DNA of 24,174 nt, taken from a virus. Both the position numbers and the translations under genes were made by a program. The notes under the pieces are model-generated. The model was not told the DNA's origin. It was given only the letters and a program-made list of their open reading frames with translations, and made no database searches. Positions 13,171 to 19,592 of this stretch are shown one piece after another. Where the stretch lies: positions 1-24,174 of the IMG/VR virus record IMGVR_UViG_3300020172_002670. One strand, given 5' to 3'. Every line of letters starts with the position of its first letter. The first letter of the stretch is position 1.

Positions 13171-15060
13171 ATGCAGATTCGTTACATCACAAGCAACAGC
13201 GACTTTCAAGAAGCACTGAGGGAACTGCAGCTAATCCCCAAAGTGTGCCTTGACTTCGAGACAACCGGCCTGGACTCCCACGTGGCCAAAGCTCGACTAC
13301 TTCAGCTGTGCACAACAGAAAACATAGAAAGAACAGTATATGTTCTGGACCTGTTTAAAGTAACTGATATTGCTGGGTTGAAGGAGTTCATAGAAAGCCG
13401 TGAGATGCTTCTTGGTCATAATTTAAATTTTGACTTTCAGTTTTTACTATCGCTAGGTATCGACTACAAAGGAAAAGTATTCGATACATATGTGGCCGAG
13501 CGCTGTCTAAGAGCAGGGTTCAAAGAGAAAAAGGTAAGCCCAAAGCTACAGAAACCTTACTTCGATGACGTCAGTTGTTCGTTGAAGGCAGTTGTAGAAA
13601 GACGTTTAGAGATTGAGATCAGTAAAGAACAACAGGTGTCTGACTGGAGTAAGCCTGAGTTGGATATTGCGCAGATTGAATACGCAGCAAAAGATGTTGA
13701 CTTACTTCCTCTGATCGCGGCAGATCAACTTAAAGAGCTAGCAGAAGAAGCTTTGCTTGATGTTTACTCGCTTGAGTCCAAGTGCGTACGCCCTGTAGCG
13801 CAAATGTGTCACAAGGGATTTAACGTAGATGTTACTAAATTAATAGCCCTGAAGCATACAGTTGAGAAAAAACTAGATGATATTACTTTAGAGTTTTGCA
13901 CTAAGCTTGACCACGCTCTCCCAGAAGACCTGAAGCTGCCGAGGAGTATCGATGGATCACTGGCAATTGGAAAAAACTTACGCAAAGAATTTAATCCTGG
14001 ATCTGGCGTACAGTGCACAAAATGTTTCGAAGCACTTGGCGTTGCGCTACCAACAAATCCAGGAACAGGAAAGAGCACTCTTAATCAGATCCAGCTCGCG
14101 GAGTTCGATTCGGATGACCCACTTCTCAACCTCTACAGAAAGCGAACAAAAATCGAAACTCAGTTAGAGCATGTAGAAAAATTGATCGCAAACATAAACC
14201 CCATAACGCACAGAATACACTCAGGTTACAACCAGTATGGGGCTAACTCAGGAAGATTTACTTCAAGCGGAGCTAAAAAAACAACCGCAAAAAAAGTAAA
14301 GAACCAGTTCGCTATCAACGCACAGCAGATCCCCAGAGACAAAGAGTTCAGGGAATGTTTCGTAACCACGCCAGGGCACAAACTGATCATCTGTGACTTT
14401 AGTCAGATCGAACTCCGCCTCGGCGCCGAGCTGATTGGAATTCCGCAAATGATTGAAGCGTTCAAGCAAGGGCACGATCTACATACAGTTACCGCAAGCT
14501 TGATCTACGGGGTACCTCTGGAAGAAGTTCAGAAAAACCAAAGGCAAGAAGGTAAAACACTTAACTTCGCGTTACTGTATGGCATGGGCTTCCGTAAGTA
14601 CAAAACTTACGCAGCCCAGAGCGGCAAAATTATCTCTTTGTCAGAAGCGAAAGTAGCTCACACTGCGTTCCACAGCGCTTACCCTCGTTTAAGACAGTGG
14701 CACCGGGAGCGTGCTGCAATGGTCGAAGACGGTTGGACCTTTGTTAGGACACCATTGGGCCGGAGACGTCTCCTCTCTTATTCAGATGCGACCATGACTG
14801 CCTGTGCCAATACGCTTATACAAGGGGCTGGTGCTGATATCCTGAAGCTGTCCTTAGCGAAGCTCAGTCCTTTTTTGGGTGATGAAGCTTACTTGATCGC
14901 CTGCGTCCACGATGAAATCGTTTTAGAAGCAGTAGAAACAAAGGTCGAGTACTACAAAGAAGTACTTGAGCGCTGTATGAAAGAAGCTGCTGAAACGATT
15001 TTGAAAGAGGTGCCAGCGAAAGCAGACGCTAGTTACGGAGAAACCTGGTCCGAAAAATGA
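13171..15060 (+). CDS. polA: Phage DNA polymerase I (family A) with 3'-5' exonuclease
   Basis: A 629-residue replicative polymerase. The N-terminal third is a DEDDy 3'-5' exonuclease: LDFETTGL (Asp28, Glu30), GHNLNFDFQF (Asn84, Asp88), IEYAAKDVDLL (Tyr171, Asp175). The polymerase core carries motif A CDFSQIELR (Asp409), motif B RQEGKTLNFALLYG (Arg458, Lys462, Phe466, Tyr470) and motif C VHDEIVLE (His580, Asp581, Glu582). The 5' nuclease domain of bacterial Pol I is absent, as usual in phages. Phe466 occupies the position of E. coli Phe762, which affects nucleotide discrimination. All catalytic residues are present, so it should be active. ATG 13171 follows a terminator; the next gene overlaps by four bases (ATGA). 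Confidence 0.97.
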   Translation: MQIRYITSNSDFQEALRELQLIPKVCLDFETTGLDSHVAKARLLQLCTTENIERTVYVLDLFKVTDIAGLKEFIESREMLLGHNLNFDFQFLLSLGIDYKGKVFDTYVAERCLRAGFKEKKVSPKLQKPYFDDVSCSLKAVVERRLEIEISKEQQVSDWSKPELDIAQIEYAAKDVDLLPLIAADQLKELAEEALLDVYSLESKCVRPVAQMCHKGFNVDVTKLIALKHTVEKKLDDITLEFCTKLDHALPEDLKLPRSIDGSLAIGKNLRKEFNPGSGVQCTKCFEALGVALPTNPGTGKSTLNQIQLAEFDSDDPLLNLYRKRTKIETQLEHVEKLIANINPITHRIHSGYNQYGANSGRFTSSGAKKTTAKKVKNQFAINAQQIPRDKEFRECFVTTPGHKLIICDFSQIELRLGAELIGIPQMIEAFKQGHDLHTVTASLIYGVPLEEVQKNQRQEGKTLNFALLYGMGFRKYKTYAAQSGKIISLSEAKVAHTAFHSAYPRLRQWHRERAAMVEDGWTFVRTPLGRRRLLSYSDATMTACANTLIQGAGADILKLSLAKLSPFLGDEAYLIACVHDEIVLEAVETKVEYYKEVLERCMKEAAETILKEVPAKADASYGETWSEK

Positions 15061-15953
15061 GTGACACCAAAAAGCGCCAACGAACTCTCTCACCCAGCAA
15101 ACTCAAAATCGGTGACAGAGTAACTCTGGGTATCAAGAACATCACTTGCTACAGTGAGTTCTCCGATCAGAAAGTTAAAGACAAAATTGCTAGCTATGTG
15201 AACAACACACGGCTAGGAACGGTGAAAGAGGTTTTCGTTAAAACGAACAAACGAGGTGATCGGAGGCACTACGCTTCTGTTCTGTGGGACGGAATGAAAT
15301 CGTCGACCGAGCATGAACAGAATCGTCTGAAGGTCCACGAGGCTTCTCTTGTTGCACAGGAGTTAGAGCAGCCTATCAAGGTAGACGTAGTACCCAAGCA
15401 AAGTAAAAAGAAATCAGGAACTGCTGTGACTATCTTCAATCTGAAAATGGTTGAGGGTAAAGAGGTGTTCACTGCGAAGACTGAAAACGGTTACGTTGGT
15501 TGTGCTCGCACAGTCAGTGGAATTTGTTTCACGTCTGACATTTTCTCAAGTGCACTGGAGGCAGCTAACAAAGCACGAAGCTTAAAGAGGCTCCTGGAGA
15601 ACCCGACAGAGCAAGATTGTAAAGAAACCAAAAAAAAGACAAAAGAAACTACGAAATGTGTAGTCAAGAAAACTAATAAAAAGGTAACCTTAAGGTCGAG
15701 ACTGTACACACTCGACGAGACCAAGGCGATGCCGCTCCTGCGTTTCCAAGAGGTGTGGGTAATAATCAAGGATTTGATGTTTGTAAGCGAATGCTTAGAT
15801 AAAGAAAGACGGAACTTAGTGAGCTACACACCGAATAAAGAGAAGGCTATGTACTTCACATGCCACGAGAAAGCTAAAATGACAATGCGAGTGCTGAAGA
15901 GCACCGTGGGCCCTGGGTTTGACCTTAAAAGGTTTTTTATCGAGAATAAGTAG
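15057..15953 (+). CDS. Lysine-rich protein with N-terminal SH3-like fold, unknown
   Basis: A 298-residue protein coupled to polA by an ATGA overlap. Residues 15-95 (LKIGDRVTLGIKNITCYSEF, then LGTVKEVFVKTNKRGDRRHY and VLWDGMKSSTEHE) have the strand pattern of a small SH3-like or KOW-like barrel. A lysine-rich, probably disordered linker (ETKKKTKETTKCVVKKTNKK) separates it from a C-terminal domain of about 85 residues. The linker is encoded partly by a run of eight A bases (15630-15637), a possible slippage site. The basic charge and polA linkage suggest nucleic-acid binding; function not known. Confidence 0.65.
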   Translation: MSDTKKRQRTLSPSKLKIGDRVTLGIKNITCYSEFSDQKVKDKIASYVNNTRLGTVKEVFVKTNKRGDRRHYASVLWDGMKSSTEHEQNRLKVHEASLVAQELEQPIKVDVVPKQSKKKSGTAVTIFNLKMVEGKEVFTAKTENGYVGCARTVSGICFTSDIFSSALEAANKARSLKRLLENPTEQDCKETKKKTKETTKCVVKKTNKKVTLRSRLYTLDETKAMPLLRFQEVWVIIKDLMFVSECLDKERRNLVSYTPNKEKAMYFTCHEKAKMTMRVLKSTVGPGFDLKRFFIENK

Positions 15954-15978
15954 AATTTAAGGACTGGGGTTTTTACAA

Positions 15979-16242
15979 ATGGCGGTCAGGTACGCGGGTG
16001 ATTACTTCGGGATCTCCTTGGCTGACTCGGGAGGTAAGTCCTCGGTTCTTTTGGATTACTACCCGGAGCTGCGGTCTCCAGCAAAAAAGTCTGAGGCATC
16101 TCCCACGGGGGCTCGTTCCGTGGGAGGGGCTGAAGCTGCAAAGGTATTTACCGGATTTAAAACCTTCGAAGAAAAACAGGGGCCTAAAGCCGCTGCTCCT
16201 GTGTTCTCGGGATTCAAAACAATCGAAAAACCAAAACCGTGA
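15979..16242 (+). CDS. Short protein with two FxGFKTxE repeats
   Basis: An 87-residue protein, ATG 15979. After a folded-looking start (MAVRYAGDYFGISLADSGGK) it becomes Ala/Pro/Lys-rich with a repeated motif VFTGFKTFEEK and VFSGFKTIEKP, about 20 residues apart. Such repeated short motifs in disordered regions often bind a partner protein. A competing frame at 15998-16270 exists, but its composition (many Trp, Arg and Cys) is worse. Inside the gene lies a strong 9-bp hairpin (16100-16126). Function unknown. Confidence 0.6.
   Translation: MAVRYAGDYFGISLADSGGKSSVLLDYYPELRSPAKKSEASPTGARSVGGAEAAKVFTGFKTFEEKQGPKAAAPVFSGFKTIEKPKP
16100..16126 (+). other. Strong hairpin inside the 15979 gene
   Basis: CTCCCACGG (16100-16108) pairs perfectly with CCGTGGGAG (16118-16126) across a 9-base loop. 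It lies within codons for TSPTGARSVGG-like residues. No T-run follows, so it is not an intrinsic terminator; it may be an mRNA regulatory element or a protein-binding palindrome. Confidence 0.5.
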
Positions 16243-16288
16243 CGAGCCTCGTACAAACGTCTACGCTTGAACGGTTACCGGAAAGAGA

Positions 16289-16426
16289 GTGGTGAAACTT
16301 TTTAAAAAGCTGTTGGAGGGTAGGCTCGGCAGGTGGCTGAACCTCTACCCAATATTTGCCGCTAACGAGGAAGACCGCAGGCGTATCTTAGAAGCGGCCG
16401 ATTTCCTACCCAACGATGTCTACTAG
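16289..16426 (+). CDS. Very small protein (45 residues)
   Basis: An open frame from GTG 16289 (or GTG 16292) to TAG 16424-16426, with GAAAGAGAG just in front as a weak Shine-Dalgarno. The product reads VKLFKKLLEGRLGRWLNLYP, then IFAANEEDRRRILEAADFL and PNDVY: a basic amphipathic helix followed by an acidic one. It overlaps the next gene by 11 bases. Coding character and the fit between neighbours support it; no family is recognised. Confidence 0.6.
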   Translation: MVKLFKKLLEGRLGRWLNLYPIFAANEEDRRRILEAADFLPNDVY

Positions 16427-16973
16427 TTACTGCTTAGTACTAGGTAAGGCGGAATGCAGTTTAGAGATAGCCGTTTCGGCTAATGACGCGGGCCACGCGC
16501 AGGCGCAGGCTTCTGATATTGCAAGAGCTCTCCAAGCAGATACGTTCGCTCTAACTTATAAAAGTGTGAATGAAAGTAAGTTATCGTGCTTGTTCAGACG
16601 CTTAGCTACCAGCGACTTCAAGCACGAAGAATGTGATGAGTGGTGGGGCAAGTTTTGTAACAAGTCTCCAGTCATTTACACACTAAAACAGAAATACTAC
16701 GTACGCCCACTAATACTAGATTACCTGGAAATAAATAAGGATGGTTGTGTGAAGCCATCCTGCTCTAACCCATTGTGTGTAAACCCATACCACAATTCTT
16801 ACAAAAAAATGAAGGCGTCGAAACTGGGGGACGCGGACGTGAATTTGGTACTAGCCTTCTCCAGCCGAGGCGTCCCGGCAAGGGAGATCGCCAAAGCACT
16901 CAACGTACACCGCTCAACGATTTACCGGACGTTAAACCGTGAACATTTTCACACTCGGGCTTCGCGTCACTGA
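16416..16973 (+). CDS. Zinc-binding HNH-like protein with C-terminal helix-turn-helix
   Basis: A 185-residue protein with two recognisable parts. Residues 111-126 hold CVKPSCSNPLCVNPYH, the C-x4-C-x4-C-x4-H 'CxNPxH' cluster typical of small phage HNH endonucleases. Residues 139-175 (NLVLAFSSRGVPAREIAKAL, then NVHRSTIYRTLNRE) form a resolvase/Hin-type helix-turn-helix. The N-terminal 110 residues are not assigned. In homing HNH enzymes the catalytic histidine normally precedes or lies in the cluster, and I cannot confirm it. It could be a homing endonuclease or a regulator keeping only the zinc fold. The last 35 bases overlap the SSB-like gene. Confidence 0.7.
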   Translation: MSTSYCLVLGKAECSLEIAVSANDAGHAQAQASDIARALQADTFALTYKSVNESKLSCLFRRLATSDFKHEECDEWWGKFCNKSPVIYTLKQKYYVRPLILDYLEINKDGCVKPSCSNPLCVNPYHNSYKKMKASKLGDADVNLVLAFSSRGVPAREIAKALNVHRSTIYRTLNREHFHTRASRH

Positions 16974-17586
16974 CGGCGCCGATACCGACGAAAACAAAGT
17001 TACTCACGTACTCGCTGAGTCCCTCCCTTCAAGCGACAAACGAGTAGCAACAAAAGTCCAACTCTCAATGAAGGAGGATCATTACGTTGGAAAGATCCTC
17101 AAAACTCTTGAAGAGAATCAAACAATTCTTGCGATTGGTCCAACCAAAACGACTCCTGATGGAGTGCTGCAAATGCAGCCGATGTTGGTTGTCACCGACA
17201 AGAACTGGGATGACTTGCTGGCTGTAAATCTATTTATATCCACGGGTGGTCTTGGTCCTGCCGCTGAAGAGACTCAACTCGGCGACAACACCGTCACCAA
17301 TCGCTCGCTTGCCTGGCAAGACGAAAAGGGAGAAACGGCTTGGTTCAAGCTGACGGCTTGGGACAGCCTCTCTACTCAACTTGCTGAGCTCGCGCCAGGC
17401 ACGCCAACGATTGCCGTGGGTCGAGTCAGCACTTCCGAAAAGGAAGAACGCAAGTATCTTAATTATGGCGTGGAGAAAATTCTCTATCTGCCACGCAGCA
17501 AGAAAGCTGCACCCGCCAAAGCGGCAGACCCCGATAAAGGGCGCGTCTCTACGGCTGCTCTCGGATCACTGGACTTCTCTCTCTGA
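16939..17586 (+). CDS. SSB-like protein, apparently two OB folds in tandem
   Basis: A 215-residue protein starting at GTG 16939, inside the end of the previous gene. The second half has an SSB-type OB-fold pattern: NRSLAWQDEKGETAWFKLTAWD, then LAPGTPTIAVGRVSTSEKEE and YGVEKILYLPRS. The first half shows a similar order: TKVQLSMKEDHYVGKILKTL, then NQTILAIGPTKTTPDG and QMQPMLVVTD. I therefore read it as an internal duplication. An Ala/Lys-rich linker follows, and the tip is SLDFSL, in the place where SSB tails recruit partners. It probably coats single-stranded DNA for the polymerase and primase of this window. No Shine-Dalgarno. Confidence 0.7.
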   Translation: MNIFTLGLRVTDGADTDENKVTHVLAESLPSSDKRVATKVQLSMKEDHYVGKILKTLEENQTILAIGPTKTTPDGVLQMQPMLVVTDKNWDDLLAVNLFISTGGLGPAAEETQLGDNTVTNRSLAWQDEKGETAWFKLTAWDSLSTQLAELAPGTPTIAVGRVSTSEKEERKYLNYGVEKILYLPRSKKAAPAKAADPDKGRVSTAALGSLDFSL

Positions 17587-17595
17587 TTAACAATC

Positions 17596-18426
17596 ATGGT
17601 TTTTATTGCTGGCAAATTCTCGGCTGATGAAATCCTCTGCCAAATTCCGCCTCACACACTCAGGATCGATCTTCAAGCGCGTCGTTGGAAATCCGATAAT
17701 GACCCTGACGCGGCCATCACGGACTCTAACGACAACGGTATACCGATTGAATTCATCCTTCTTGGGTTCACGCCGTACTTCGGTAACCTCGGTATGCGGT
17801 CGCACGAAGAGTTTATTCGTATTAGTTACATTGGTGTCACACCTTCTCATCGTTTGCTTCCTCCACGCTGCGTATGCACTAGCATCATCAGCGGCAAATC
17901 GAGTCAGAAGAACTTTATCTCCTACTTCCAGACGCTCTACAACAACCGGATTAACGTTGGTGAGGTAATCACATCAACTAAATTCGTACAGAAGTCCTTC
18001 AATGAGAGGGACCCGATGACGGGAGCTGATGGAGCCAAGATCAACTACAACGCACTCGAGTTCAAAGATCGGCCCGCGCAAACAGATGAAGAGCGCAAGC
18101 TCATCGAAGACATTGCAGCGTGGCTTGATGCTGGTTCAGGAGATCTGGTGGCATCTGCACTACGTTCTTCTATCCCCGGCTCGAATCTGGTTGAGCTACC
18201 TCTGGGGGAAGACCACGCGGCAATTAAAGAAGCCTTTGTAGAGGCGAACCCTAAGCGTCTAGAGGGGGCAGCACCTGCGGGGTTAGCTGCTCTACCGGCT
18301 GGCGCCGGAACACCGGGGGCTAAACCTGAGGTCTCTGAACCGCCGGCTCCTAAGAAAGCCGCCGCTAAGAAGGAGCTAACAGAAGAGCAGAAAGCAGCTC
18401 TGCAAGCAGCTGGTCTCGATTTCTAA
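17596..18426 (+). CDS. Replication/recombination-associated protein with flexible acidic-tip tail
   Basis: A 276-residue protein nine bases after the SSB-like gene. Residues 1-170 form a mixed fold with beta stretches (NGIPIEFILLGFTPYFGN, then CVCTSIISGKSSQKNFISYF). Residues 225-262 are Ala/Pro/Lys-rich (GLAALPAGAGTPGAKPEVSE) and act as a linker, and the end reads ELTEEQKAALQAAGLDF. The tail layout (flexible linker, last residues LDF) is like SSB proteins and like the end of the protein at 7682-8893. I infer a single-stranded DNA-binding or recombination mediator role from position and tail only; no family is named. Confidence 0.65.
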   Translation: MVFIAGKFSADEILCQIPPHTLRIDLQARRWKSDNDPDAAITDSNDNGIPIEFILLGFTPYFGNLGMRSHEEFIRISYIGVTPSHRLLPPRCVCTSIISGKSSQKNFISYFQTLYNNRINVGEVITSTKFVQKSFNERDPMTGADGAKINYNALEFKDRPAQTDEERKLIEDIAAWLDAGSGDLVASALRSSIPGSNLVELPLGEDHAAIKEAFVEANPKRLEGAAPAGLAALPAGAGTPGAKPEVSEPPAPKKAAAKKELTEEQKAALQAAGLDF

Positions 18427-18447
18427 TCAGATCTTCGCTAAGCACTC

Positions 18448-18476
18448 AAAAGGACGCTCCAGTAGCGTCCTTTTTT
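18448..18476. terminator. Bidirectional intrinsic terminator between the SSB companion and nblA
   Basis: AAAAGGACGCT (18448-18458), loop CCAGT, AGCGTCCTTTT (18464-18474), with the T-run 18471-18476. The stem is 11 bp including the A-T pairs, with a GC core of seven. Because A4 precedes the stem, the minus strand also gets a T-run. It lies 21 bases after the plus-strand stop and four bases beyond the nblA stop, serving both convergent transcripts. Confidence 0.9.
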
Positions 18477-18480
18477 GTGG

Positions 18481-18714
18481 CTACATATCTATGAGATCAC
18501 CAAAAGAAGGGAGGTAAACACCGTATGCGACGCAGTACTCTATGATCTTTTCGAGTATTTTGCCGCGAATCAAGTAATTTGCATATACAATCTCAAGAAC
18601 CTCGCGAGCTTCCTGTGGGCTCAGCTTTTCAAAGCCGTCTAGAAACGCACGGTGCGTAAAGTTCTGCTCAAGAGTCAGGTGTGATTTAAGTTTATCCAGT
18701 AACGATTTAGACAT
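18481..18714 (-). CDS. nblA: NblA-like phycobilisome degradation protein
   Basis: A 77-residue minus-strand protein. Its core reads LTLEQNFTHRAFLDGFEKLS, then PQEAREVLEIVYANYLIRGK and ILEKIIEYC. This is the NblA pattern: L-x-LEQ-x-F-x-x-R-x-F, about ten residues, S-x-x-x-A-x-x-x-L-x-x-x-Y, then an R-x-x-x-x-x-x-I helix. NblA is a small helical adaptor that brings phycobilisomes to the Clp protease. Known phage copies (Microcystis phage Ma-LMM01, Planktothrix phage PaV-LD) are thought to free amino acids or limit light damage during infection. An N-terminal basic helix (SKSLLDKLKSH) and a C-terminal YGVYLPSFGDLIDM tail are extra. Start ATG 18714 lies in the palindrome ACATGT shared with the divergent plus-strand gene; TTG 18720 is in frame but less likely. 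It is one of only two minus-strand genes. Confidence 0.8.
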   Translation of the reverse strand: MSKSLLDKLKSHLTLEQNFTHRAFLDGFEKLSPQEAREVLEIVYANYLIRGKILEKIIEYCVAYGVYLPSFGDLIDM

Positions 18715-19249
18715 GTCCAATTTCTACACCGTTCCTCGCTATGTCTTCGATCCTATCGGGAACAGCAACTTGGTCGAAGGTGTGGTTTTACTGCCTTGCG
18801 ACTTCAGTGGACAGCTGGAAAAACAAATCAGAAAGAAAGGACTGACGGATGTTAGGTCAAACGATAACGAAGAGAACCTTGTAGACCTGGATTGGTGGAG
18901 CACGTACAAGGGCAAAGTGGATTGGACTATTGCAATTACGCAAGGTATGAAAGACTACACAAAATGGATAACAGAATGTGGACTACAGATATCTAGAAAA
19001 GGTGTGTGCATACTAGATCGTCTTACGTTCTTAGAGCCCACACGGGCTCGAGAAGATTTCTTACAGGACTCTTCTCTCACAAACATTAAGATTCTGAGCC
19101 CCAGACCTTCATTTCGTGCTGATGGTACAACTGCAAAAGATCCTGTGACTTCTGCGTGGTTTGTTTTTCAGAAGGCAGGAGCGGCTGCTGTCAATACACA
19201 AATAGATTTCGAAGTAGGCTGGCACCGCCCTCAAGACCTAAAGCTGTGA
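18713..19249 (+). CDS. Dam-like N6-adenine methyltransferase fold with degenerate motifs
   Basis: A 178-residue protein. The order of elements matches small phage Dam-type methyltransferases. VVLLPCDFSGQLEKQIRKKG sits where 'D-P-C-x-G-x-G-x-x-x-x-x-L-x-x-x-G' binds SAM. VRSNDNEENLVDLDWW matches the 'TND...LDA' region. VDWTIAITQGMKDYTKWI stands where '(D)W-x-V-TNPPF' catalyses. CILDRLTFLEPTRAREDFL and ILSPRPSFRADGTTAKDPVT...AWFVF complete the fold. The SAM-loop Asp-Pro/Gly pattern and the NPPF motif are both changed (LPCDFSG, ITQG), so it is probably catalytically inactive or altered; perhaps a DNA-binding or protective decoy. Its ATG lies in ACATGT, shared with nblA. Confidence 0.6.
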   Translation: MSNFYTVPRYVFDPIGNSNLVEGVVLLPCDFSGQLEKQIRKKGLTDVRSNDNEENLVDLDWWSTYKGKVDWTIAITQGMKDYTKWITECGLQISRKGVCILDRLTFLEPTRAREDFLQDSSLTNIKILSPRPSFRADGTTAKDPVTSAWFVFQKAGAAAVNTQIDFEVGWHRPQDLKL

Positions 19250-19566
19250 GCAAGCGCCTGTACAAGCAGCTCGATCATCTTATTGAACTTCAAAAAGAGC
19301 AGAACATATTACTAGATAAAATCAGTGCGCTGCTTGTCGGTCAACAGCTTTTGACTGAGTGCGTCGATTATCAAGGCAATCCACGCTCGCCAGAAGACTG
19401 CGCGGACATTACTATCGAAAGTTTCTCTGCTGCCCTCTGCCTGATGTCTGAGCTCGAGCAACGCAATAGGGATTATCAGTATCAAAAGCAAGAATTCTTC
19501 CTCGGTGGTGATGCCGAGGAGGATGAAGACGAAGACGAAGGAACTATGATCTCAAGTTCATTCTAA
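19246..19566 (+). CDS. Coiled-coil protein with acidic tail
   Basis: Start chosen at GTG 19246, overlapping the upstream stop by four bases (GTGA); an open frame further upstream would overlap the previous gene by about 90 bases. The 106-residue product has a coiled-coil N-terminus (LYKQLDHLIELQKEQNILLD), a middle segment with DYQGNPRSPEDCADITIESF and a highly acidic stretch DAEEDEDEDEGT before SSSF. Acidic tails of this kind often mimic DNA or bind basic partners, which would fit the neighbouring DNA enzymes; this is inference. Confidence 0.65.
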   Translation: MSKRLYKQLDHLIELQKEQNILLDKISALLVGQQLLTECVDYQGNPRSPEDCADITIESFSAALCLMSELEQRNRDYQYQKQEFFLGGDAEEDEDEDEGTMISSSF

Positions 19567-19592
19567 GCTGAGAAAGAATTGACACCTTTATT

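Noticed and set aside
15998-16270. Alternative plus-strand frame over the 15979 gene
   Set aside because: Rich in Trp, Arg and Cys, while the 15979 frame gives a repeated motif and normal composition.
17587-17850. Minus-strand open frame of 87 codons
   Set aside because: Fully antisense to the plus-strand gene at 17596, which has better composition and fits its neighbours.
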